This document shows positions 57,655 through 64,000 of a stretch of DNA of 64,000 bases, piece after piece. A program made the position numbers and the translations under genes. How positions within the stretch are numbered: position 1 is the stretch's first letter; the number at the start of each line of letters is the position of its first letter. Source of the DNA: Trueperella pyogenes. Lineage in GTDB: Bacteria > Actinomycetota > Actinomycetes > Actinomycetales > Actinomycetaceae. Below the pieces are notes generated by a model. The model did no database searches and was not told the DNA's origin. It saw only the letters and a list, made by a program, of their open reading frames with translations. The DNA is taken from NCBI RefSeq assembly GCF_001070855.1, contig NZ_JVLH01000014.1, positions 244,437 to 308,436 of the forward strand, read 5' to 3'.

Positions 57655-58175
57655 GTACTACCAGTCAACTGATCGAATTCGCTAAATCCTCTGGCGCTTT
57701 CTGGATGAATCGCGGCACTGGTATTGCACTGACGTGGGATAGCGGGATCTACTGGCATAACTTGTGGACCGAATACGATGATCGGGGCACTTTGCTGTAC
57801 AAGTATGGTCCCAGTGAACGTTGGGAGGATCGCTCGACTTTCGTTGCTTCGCCCTTCGAGGATTGGACGGCAAAGGGCGCGATTATCCACGTGGGCGAGT
57901 TCGTACGTAGTTATCTAGGTTGGGATCCGATCATCATTCCGCAGGTTGATTCTGATCCCGTTGCTCATCCTTACGTGTATTCGCAGTTCTTTCCGTGGGT
58001 TGGAGGGCTTGAGTTGGATGGAAAAGTCCTGCCTTTAACCGTCCGCACAATGTTCCCCACCCACCGAGAACTCACTGAGTTTGCGCATATTGCACCTGTT
58101 GATTCCCAAAAATTGCTGGATGCATATATGTCTGAAGATGGTGGAATTCTGCGGAACTGGGTTCGCCATAGTTAG
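57651..58175 (+). CDS. Putative immunity-type protein, 174 residues, paralogue of the gene at 56634
   Basis: A 174-residue soluble protein, translationally coupled to the TNT-like gene by an ATGA overlap. It shows ALTWDSGIYWHNLWTEYDDRG, FVRSYLGWDPIIIP and the end LLDAYMSEDGGILRNWVRHS, which follows LECYLREDAAPLLSQWLS in the 56634 product. The order immunity-toxin-immunity and the tight spacing suggest a small module. I do not recognise a precise family and rely on context. It is followed by a terminator. Confidence 0.6.
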   Translation: MSTTSQLIEFAKSSGAFWMNRGTGIALTWDSGIYWHNLWTEYDDRGTLLYKYGPSERWEDRSTFVASPFEDWTAKGAIIHVGEFVRSYLGWDPIIIPQVDSDPVAHPYVYSQFFPWVGGLELDGKVLPLTVRTMFPTHRELTEFAHIAPVDSQKLLDAYMSEDGGILRNWVRHS

Positions 58176-58200
58176 TTTCTCGATTTTCGAGGCCGAGGCA

Positions 58201-58237
58201 GCCGGGTGGACATGTTGAGTTCACCCGGCCGCTTTTT
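58201..58237 (+). terminator. Intrinsic terminator after the TNT-like cluster
   Basis: The arms GCCGGGTG-GA and TTCACCCGGC form a stem around a short A/T-rich loop, followed by CGC and T5. Confidence 0.85.
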
Positions 58238-58376
58238 CCTCCTGCGAAGGTGTGGGCAATCCCTCGAATTAGTTTCGTGAGCACCTACCCTTCGGCTGCT
58301 TGCTTTCCCTATAGTTCATAGTGTGGATTGAACGCCACATGAACTGCGGGAAGACGAATGCAGAGGAGCATTGTTC

Positions 58377-59840
58377 ATGAGTGAGACCACTCAGGTTTCG
58401 TCTGGTCTAAACATCGAGATGGCCGGCCTAGATGTGATCCCCGAATCCGAAAGAAAAGGCACGCCATCGTCCTTATTCATGCCTTGGTTTGCCGCTAATA
58501 TCTCTGTCCTCGGTATTTCCTGGGGTTCGTGGGTGCTGGGCTTTGGCCTTTCACTCACGCAGGCGATCCTTGTGAGCGTTGTTGGCGTTGCACTCTCATT
58601 CCTTCTGTGTGGGCTGATCGCTATCGCGGGTAAGCGGGGCTCTGCACCGACCCTTGTACTCTCTCGTGCGGCATTCGGATATAACGGAAACCGTATCTCC
58701 GCAGCAATCTCCTGGATCCTCACTGTAGGGTGGGAGACCTTCCTTGCCATCATGGCGGTTCAGGCAACCGCGACCGTCATGGGAGCGCTTGGTTTCAGCA
58801 ACCACCTGCTTGCACAGATCATCGCCTTGGTCGTCGTTGTTGTCCTTGCAGCAGGAGCGGGCATCCTCGGATTTGAAGCGATCATGAAGGTCCAAACGTG
58901 GATCACCTGGGCGACGGCAATCCTCACGATCGTCTACCTTCTGCTCTCGGCCTCGACAATCAACTTCACAGTTCTTTCTGCACGTCCCGCGGCTCCCTTC
59001 GCAATGCTCCTGGGTGCGATGTGCATGCTCATGGTTGGTTTTGGTTTTGGATGGATTAACGCAGCAGCGGACTATTCACGCTACCTTCCTCGCAAGGCCT
59101 CAACCGCCGGGGTCGTTGGTTGGACGACCGCAGGTGCCGCGCTGCCCGTCATTATCTTGGTGATCTTCGGTGTGCTGCTAGTTGGTTCCAACTATGACAC
59201 TCTTTCTGAAGCCATCGGCAACGACCCGATCGGCGCGTTGACAACAATTCTTCCGACCTGGTTCCTGATTCCCTTTGCGATCGTTGCAATCCTTGGCCTT
59301 GTCGGTGGAATCGTTATGGATATCTATTCTTCTGGACTTTCCTTGTTGGCAACTGGCGTCCCGGTCACCCGCCCCGTGGCCACCGCAATCGACGGCACCA
59401 TCATGACCATCGGAACGATCGTCGTTGTCTTCTTCGCTGATTCTTTCCTCACTCCTTTCACTGCCTTCCTCACAACCCTTGGCGTGGTCATTGCCACCTG
59501 GGGCGGCGTCATGCTTGCTGACATCGCGCTCCGTCATCAGGACTACGACGAGCCCTCACTCTTCACATCAGCGGGACGCTACGGTTCCGTTAACTGGGGA
59601 GCAATCGTCACACTGGCTGTCGGTTCCTTCGTCGGCTGGGGTTTTGTTGTCAATGCAAATGCCTCGTGGCTTGCGTGGCAGGGCTATCTCCTTGGTCCGC
59701 TCGGAGGTCGAGAGGGAGATTGGGCCGGTTCCAACATCGGAATCCTTCTTGCCCTTCTCGTAGGCTTCTGCGGATATTGGCTGACCAGTGCGCGTCGCGT
59801 TCGTGCGCAGGAAGCCACGCCTTCCCACACGCTCGGCTAA
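58377..59840 (+). CDS. Cytosine/purine permease (NCS1 family, CodB-like)
   Basis: A 487-residue membrane protein with about twelve helices. The N-terminal segment TPSSLFMPWFAANISVLGISWGSWVLGFGLS and ALSFLLCGLIAIAGKRGSAPTLVLSRAAFGYNGN are typical of CodB-like NCS1 permeases. FGFGWINAAADYSRYLPR in helix 6 contributes to substrate binding. The cargo is a nucleobase such as cytosine or a purine. AGAGGAG precedes ATG 58377; an upstream TTG at 58371 is the alternative. It is followed after 19 bp by a purine nucleoside phosphorylase gene, which supports a nucleobase salvage operon. Confidence 0.88.
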   Translation: MSETTQVSSGLNIEMAGLDVIPESERKGTPSSLFMPWFAANISVLGISWGSWVLGFGLSLTQAILVSVVGVALSFLLCGLIAIAGKRGSAPTLVLSRAAFGYNGNRISAAISWILTVGWETFLAIMAVQATATVMGALGFSNHLLAQIIALVVVVVLAAGAGILGFEAIMKVQTWITWATAILTIVYLLLSASTINFTVLSARPAAPFAMLLGAMCMLMVGFGFGWINAAADYSRYLPRKASTAGVVGWTTAGAALPVIILVIFGVLLVGSNYDTLSEAIGNDPIGALTTILPTWFLIPFAIVAILGLVGGIVMDIYSSGLSLLATGVPVTRPVATAIDGTIMTIGTIVVVFFADSFLTPFTAFLTTLGVVIATWGGVMLADIALRHQDYDEPSLFTSAGRYGSVNWGAIVTLAVGSFVGWGFVVNANASWLAWQGYLLGPLGGREGDWAGSNIGILLALLVGFCGYWLTSARRVRAQEATPSHTLG

Positions 59841-59859
59841 CAGTTGAGGAAGGTGTGCT

Positions 59860-60663
59860 TTGACAGCTGATCCCCGTTTTTCTTCTGTTCTTTTTGATCC
59901 CGAGGCCACTGCCGCCGCGGAGCAGATTCGCACCCTTTGCGGGGGAGTGCCCTTCGCATTGGTCGTCTTGGGATCAGGCTTAGCTGACGCGCTAAACGAC
60001 CAGTGGGGAGAGCCATTGGCCTCGCAGCCTTTGGGGTCACTTCCCGGTGTGAGCGCCCCGGTTGCGGATGGACACCGCAATGAACTTCGTGTCTACATGC
60101 GCGAATGCGGCCCCGTTCTGGTCGCAACCGGACGAACTCACCTGTATGAGGGACACGGGCCTCTTGCTGTCACCGCGCTGATCCGTGCGGCTGCGTGCGC
60201 GGGTATCCAACGCGCAATTGTGACCAATGCGAATGGATGCCTGCGCGACTGGTCCTTGGGTGATGTCATGATCATTACGGATCACATGAATCTCAGCGGT
60301 TCCTCGCCATTTGATGGGCCCCTATTTGTCGATATCTCACAGGTTTGGGACAGTGAGATGAGCAAGAGGATGCGTGAACACTGCAGTCGAGAGGGGACTT
60401 ACGCCTTCCTTCGTGGGCCTGAGTATCAAACAGGTGCAGAAAGTCGAGCCTTATCACAATTGGGCGTTGATTGCGTTGGGATGTCGACCGTTCTTGAGGC
60501 AATCACCGCCCACGCACTGGGAGTGCGTGTTGCCGGTATGTCTGTTGTCTCAGACCTGTCTTTCGCTCAGGCGCAAACCGACCCGCAAGACGTTGTGGAC
60601 GCCGCGCGAAAGGCATCCACAATGGTCGTTGCCGGTATCGAGGCCGCTCTGGACGCGGAGTGA
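59860..60663 (+). CDS. Purine nucleoside phosphorylase (trimeric type)
   Basis: A 267-residue phosphorylase that splits purine nucleosides into base and ribose 1-phosphate. Conserved parts are VVLGSGLADAL (phosphate-binding Ser/Gly), ATGRTHLYEGHGPLAVTALIRAA, VTNANGCLRDWSLGDVMIITDHMNLSG, FLRGPEYQTGAESRALSQLGVDCVGMSTVLEA, and SDLSFA near the end, where typical PNPs have the base-binding Asn. The start is TTG at 59860, preceded by GAGGAAGG. It forms a salvage unit with the upstream permease. Confidence 0.88.
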   Translation: MTADPRFSSVLFDPEATAAAEQIRTLCGGVPFALVVLGSGLADALNDQWGEPLASQPLGSLPGVSAPVADGHRNELRVYMRECGPVLVATGRTHLYEGHGPLAVTALIRAAACAGIQRAIVTNANGCLRDWSLGDVMIITDHMNLSGSSPFDGPLFVDISQVWDSEMSKRMREHCSREGTYAFLRGPEYQTGAESRALSQLGVDCVGMSTVLEAITAHALGVRVAGMSVVSDLSFAQAQTDPQDVVDAARKASTMVVAGIEAALDAE

Positions 60664-60691
60664 ACAACTGGCGCAGGCCGTGGAGAAAGGC

Positions 60692-61855
60692 CTAAAGAAC
60701 GCCTAGAACCCGAGAAACCAATTCTTCAGTAACCTGCGGGGAACACGCCAGGTTCACACGCACCCACTTCGAGTAGCGCTCACCCAGGGTGATTCCTTCG
60801 TTCGTCGCGATGTGCGCGCGTTGGAGCAGAGTCTTGGAAGGGTTGGGGCCCAACTCTGGGTAGGCCTCGAAACCCCACCACGTCAGGTAGGTTGCCTGCG
60901 GGGGGCGGAAGTCGATCTCGGTGGGTGTCAGCGCCTCGTTAACGGTGCGGATATTGCCTTCGATGACGGAAAGGACTTCGTGCTGCCAGTCATCACCGTT
61001 TATGTAGGCCTCGATTGTGCCTAGCGCACCAATTGTTGAGGTCGAATGGGGGAGCTTCTCCTGGCACAGGCGATCCCAACGCGTGCGCAATTCTTCATCG
61101 GGAACGATGACCTGAGCATTCGGTAGCCCGGCAATATTCCAGCCCTTTGTTGCCGCAGTTGCGGTGATCGTATGTGCTGCAAATTCTGCGCCCAGCCGCG
61201 CATAGGAGGTGAAGCCTCGGCCACCCAAAACCAGAGGGGAGTGGATCTCATCCGCGAAGATCAAAGCGTCGTACTGAGACACCAGCATCTGTAAAGCCCG
61301 CATCTCGGACTCTGTTAATACGCGCCCCACGGGGTTCCACGGATTGCAGAGAATTACTAGGCCAGCCCCGGCCTCGAGACCTGCCTTAATCCCTTCGAGG
61401 TCAAGGGTCCACCCACCCGGGTATGCATCATCGTGCAATGAGGGCACGTCAATGACCGGGTGCCCTAGCGCGGGAGGAATTGTCAAGAATGGCATGTAAG
61501 CGGGGGTTGGCACGATAACCGCTGATCCGGGGCGCACCAGATACTGGATCATTACTTCCAACGCTGGAAGGACAGCGGGCGCCATGCGAATTGAGTCGAC
61601 ATCAAGATCCCAGCCGAAGCGCTTCTTTTGGAATTGGGCCGTGGCTTGGGCAACCTCTGGTGCAAGCCAACGGGGGTTGTAACCAAGCAAACCCTCGCGG
61701 ATAGCGCGGGTCATTCGTTCCTCGACACAAGGAGCGGTACCAAAATCCATCTCTGCAACCCAAGCGCCCAAGACATCGCTGCCGTCCGCGGGCTTAACTC
61801 CCGTCCACTTCAGTGAACCAATGCGACGGAGTTCCTCAGCGCTGCAAAAATCCAT
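60692..61855 (-). CDS. MalY/PatB-like aminotransferase-fold C-S lyase
   Basis: A 387-residue fold-type I PLP enzyme. It opens RIGSLKWTGVKPADGSDVLGAWVAEMDFGTAP, the W.....D.lp.WVADMDF signature of PatB/MalY cystathionine beta-lyases. The PLP lysine is in ATAATKGWNIAGLPNAQ, and NPWNPVGRVLTESEM plus FADEIHSPLVLGG carry the cofactor contacts. The reaction would be cysteine-S-conjugate beta-elimination. The ATG at 61855 is chosen (GGAAAGAAG upstream); the frame extends 12 codons further. It diverges from gltX. Confidence 0.9.
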   Translation of the reverse strand: MDFCSAEELRRIGSLKWTGVKPADGSDVLGAWVAEMDFGTAPCVEERMTRAIREGLLGYNPRWLAPEVAQATAQFQKKRFGWDLDVDSIRMAPAVLPALEVMIQYLVRPGSAVIVPTPAYMPFLTIPPALGHPVIDVPSLHDDAYPGGWTLDLEGIKAGLEAGAGLVILCNPWNPVGRVLTESEMRALQMLVSQYDALIFADEIHSPLVLGGRGFTSYARLGAEFAAHTITATAATKGWNIAGLPNAQVIVPDEELRTRWDRLCQEKLPHSTSTIGALGTIEAYINGDDWQHEVLSVIEGNIRTVNEALTPTEIDFRPPQATYLTWWGFEAYPELGPNPSKTLLQRAHIATNEGITLGERYSKWVRVNLACSPQVTEELVSRVLGVL

Positions 61856-62067
61856 GCGAAAACTTCTTTCCAAACGTGCCCAAAAAGGCAAAGTGTGTGA
61901 GCTACCTCCCAGTGTAAGGGGAGTGCTGATAATTCGGAATTCGCCTTCATGGTGTGAGCGAAGGTAACAGTGCGGTCATCCCTCAATGGGGGAGAGCCCC
62001 TGCTCAGTCCTCTCACACCCATTGAATTGACGCGAGCGCAATAAGAAGGGGGCTAAACTAGGGGATT

Positions 62068-63576
62068 ATGAGTGTGACTACTGCAAGTGGCGCCGATGTT
62101 CGCGTCCGATTCTGCCCCTCGCCAACTGGAACCCCCCACGTGGGAATGGTCCGTACCTGCCTCTTCAACTGGGCATACGCGCGCCATACCGGAGGCACCT
62201 TCGTCTTCCGTATCGAAGACACCGATGCTGCCCGTGATTCTCAAGAATCTTTCGACCAGATTCTTGACTCGCTGAGCTGGCTGGGACTGGACTGGGATGA
62301 AGGCGTCGGTAAGGGCGGCCCGCACCCGCCGTACCGCCAGAGTGAGCGTATGGACATCTACCGCGATGTCGCCGCGAAGCTGCTTGAGGCCGGTTACGCC
62401 TACGAATCCTTCTCAACTCCAGAAGAGGTTGAGGCTCGTCACCTGGCCAAGGGGGAAGACCCCAAGCTCGGTTACGACGGTTTTGACCGCGACCTTAGTG
62501 AAGAGCAAATCGCTGCTTATCGCGCTGAAGGTCGTCAGCCAGTTCTTCGCCTGCGCATGCCCGACGAGGACATCACCTTCACCGACCTGATCCGCGGTGA
62601 GATCACCTTCAAGGCCGGCTCGGTCCCGGACTACGTGATTGTTCGCGCCAACGGCCACCCGCTGTACACGCTGGTCAACCCCGTTGATGATGCACTCATG
62701 GAGATCACCCACGTCCTGCGTGGTGAAGATCTGCTCTCATCGACCCCGCGCCAGATCGTTCTCTACCGTGCGCTGGAAGAGCTGGGCATTGCCAAGTTCA
62801 TGCCTCGCTTCGGTCACCTGCCCTACGTGATGGGTGAAGGAAATAAGAAGCTGTCCAAGCGCGACCCCGAATCGAACCTGCTCCTGCACCGCGAAGCCGG
62901 AATGATTCCCGAAGGCTTGAACAACTACCTGGCCCTGCTGGGGTGGTCGATTAGCCCGGATAACGACGTCTTCTCTATGGAAGAGATGGCCGCGGCCTTC
63001 GATATCACCGATGTGAACCCGAACCCGGCACGCTTCGACCACAAGAAGTGCATCGCGATTAACGCCGAGCATATTCGTCTGCTTGCTCCGGATGATTTCC
63101 GAGGCCGTATCATCCCCTTCCTTCACCGTGAGGGATTGGTTTCGGCTGACTCCTATGAGGAGCTGACCGCTGACGAGCAGAAGATTATGCAGCACGCTTC
63201 TCCGCTCATCCAGACCCGCATCCAGTTGCTGGGTGAGGCTCCTGGAATGCTGGGCTTCCTCTTCACCGAAGACGATGCGCTTGAGCTGGATGAAAAGTCC
63301 GTATCGAAGCTCAAGGAGAATGCTCCCGAGGTTCTGGACGCGACGATTCACTACATCGAGAACTACGACGGCCCCTTCACAACCGAGGCTCTGGAGCATG
63401 CCCTCCGTGAGCTGATTGTTGAAGGTATGGATATCAAGCCTCGCGTGGCCTTTGGTCCGATTCGTGTGGCTGTCACCGGCCGCCAGGTTTCCCCGCCGCT
63501 GTTTGAGTCCATGGAGATCTTGGGCCGCGAAAGCGTGTTGAACCGTCTGCACGCTCTGCGTAACCAGCTGGGCTGA
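62068..63576 (+). CDS. gltX: Glutamyl-tRNA synthetase
   Basis: A 502-residue class I synthetase that charges tRNA(Glu), and in most bacteria without GlnRS also tRNA(Gln). The HIGH-type motif is [14 protein letters not shown] near the N-terminus, [11 protein letters not shown] follows, and the KMSKS motif is seen as [11 protein letters not shown] around residue 272. Length is normal. TAAACT lies 8 nt upstream of the ATG and no ribosome binding site is visible, suggesting a near-leaderless transcript. Three tRNA genes for Gln and Glu follow. Confidence 0.96.
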   Translation: MSVTTASGADVRVRFCPSPTGTPHVGMVRTCLFNWAYARHTGGTFVFRIEDTDAARDSQESFDQILDSLSWLGLDWDEGVGKGGPHPPYRQSERMDIYRDVAAKLLEAGYAYESFSTPEEVEARHLAKGEDPKLGYDGFDRDLSEEQIAAYRAEGRQPVLRLRMPDEDITFTDLIRGEITFKAGSVPDYVIVRANGHPLYTLVNPVDDALMEITHVLRGEDLLSSTPRQIVLYRALEELGIAKFMPRFGHLPYVMGEGNKKLSKRDPESNLLLHREAGMIPEGLNNYLALLGWSISPDNDVFSMEEMAAAFDITDVNPNPARFDHKKCIAINAEHIRLLAPDDFRGRIIPFLHREGLVSADSYEELTADEQKIMQHASPLIQTRIQLLGEAPGMLGFLFTEDDALELDEKSVSKLKENAPEVLDATIHYIENYDGPFTTEALEHALRELIVEGMDIKPRVAFGPIRVAVTGRQVSPPLFESMEILGRESVLNRLHALRNQLG

Positions 63577-63594
63577 GCCTTTAACTGACGCCTG

Positions 63595-63644
63595 ATCGCA
63601 GGTGCGTGGTGATCCAAATATGATCAGTGCCACGTGCCTGCGAT
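63595..63644 (+). terminator. Imperfect hairpin after gltX
   Basis: ATCGCAGGTGCGTGG and CCACGTGCCTGCGAT pair with two mismatches, flanking a 20-nt loop. No T tract follows. It may terminate gltX weakly or act as a processing signal before the tRNA cluster. Confidence 0.5.
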
Positions 63645-63719
63645 TTGGCATCTGAAGCGCATTTGAGTATTCTTTTCTCTTGTCGCCGCCTTGGGTTTAG
63701 ACCTAAGCGGATTGCGCCA

Positions 63720-63791
63720 TGGGGTATGGTGTAATTGGCAGCACGAGTGATTCTGGTTCATTTAGTCTAGGTTCGAGTCCTGGTACCCCAG
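63720..63791 (+). tRNA. tRNA-Gln (anticodon CTG)
   Basis: A 72-nt cloverleaf: TGGGGTA pairs with TACCCCA. The anticodon loop TTCTGGT reads CTG, and the T-loop arm is GGTTCGAGTCC. The genomic sequence continues CCA directly after the discriminator G (63792-63794), so the tail is encoded. It lies downstream of gltX, the synthetase that usually mischarges this tRNA before amidation. Confidence 0.96.
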
Positions 63792-63820
63792 CCATCGCAA
63801 GACTTCTTGCGAGTTGAAAG

Positions 63821-63893
63821 GCCCCCATCGTCTAGCGGCCTAGGACGACGCCCTCTCACGGCGTTAACACCGGTTCAAATCCGGTTGGGGGTA
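63821..63893 (+). tRNA. tRNA-Glu (anticodon CTC)
   Basis: A 73-nt cloverleaf: GCCCCCA pairs with TGGGGGT (one G-U pair). The anticodon arm is ACGCC-CTCTCAC-GGCGT, giving CTC, and the T-arm is CCGGTTCAAATCCGG. No CCA is encoded. A second copy begins 53 bp after it. Confidence 0.95.
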
Positions 63894-63946
63894 CAAATCC
63901 TGTTCATGCCTCGGTATGACGGGAATAGCGCACGTAGTGGCGCGCC

Positions 63947-64000
63947 GCCCCCATCGTCTAGCGGCCTAGGACGACGCCCTCTCACGGCGTTAACACCGGT
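63947..64000 (+). tRNA. tRNA-Glu (anticodon CTC), second copy, partial
   Basis: The visible 54 nt are identical to 63821-63874, including the acceptor 5' strand, D-arm, anticodon arm and the start of the T-arm. The gene continues past the window end. Confidence 0.93.

Overview
The window looks like a chromosomal segment of a moderately GC-rich actinobacterium, most likely an Actinomyces/Schaalia-type member of the Actinomycetaceae. The grounds are gene content and style: actinobacterial DnaG, IF-2 with a long basic G/P/R-rich N-terminus, a DUF3516 helicase, a secreted sialidase, GTG/TTG starts, and many genes that start about 6 nt after a -10 box with no Shine-Dalgarno. The genus is inferred, not proven.

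Layout. 1-9 kb: the start of a Dps-like gene; a leftward HerA-like ATPase, PemK/MazF-like and degenerate GH13-like cluster; rightward dgt and dnaG; a leftward pair of unknown genes (one a lipoprotein). 9-14 kb: the rimP-nusA-ylxR-infB translation/transcription operon, closed by a strong terminator. 14-19.4 kb: an AAE-type transporter facing away from ilvBN-ilvC. The ilv operon is preceded by a 22-codon Ile/Leu/Val-rich leader peptide and attenuator-like hairpins. 19.8-23.4 kb: a sialidase with C-terminal cell-wall-binding repeats, then two small membrane proteins.

23.5-34.7 kb is an accessory region, a scrapyard of defence and mobile genes: the 3' end of a subtilase gene, an ISL3-type insertion-sequence remnant with one terminal repeat, an AT-rich RloC-like AAA ATPase bracketed by 37-bp direct repeats of the valS 3' end, a broken valS C-terminal copy, and two relics of one type ISP restriction enzyme. 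Between the two relics lies a seemingly intact three-gene restriction-modification cassette (two methylase-like genes plus a GIY-YIG/SF2 helicase-nuclease).

34.9-37.1 kb: a MazG-like pyrophosphohydrolase, an unknown protein and a DUF559-type protein. 37.5-49.9 kb: core metabolism, with leuB, ilvE and ilvD completing branched-chain amino acid synthesis with ilvBNC, plus an ABC exporter pair, manA, DedA, a PLP-binding YggS protein, YccF and YbaK. 50-51 kb: a DinJ/YafQ-type toxin-antitoxin pair and a VOC protein. 51-62 kb: a DUF3516 helicase, an AGCS symporter, a FAH-family enzyme, a small cluster that looks like a TNT-type toxin domain between two related putative immunity proteins, a cytosine permease, a purine nucleoside phosphorylase and a MalY-like C-S lyase. 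62-64 kb: gltX followed by tRNA-Gln(CTG) and two tRNA-Glu(CTC) genes, the second cut by the window end.
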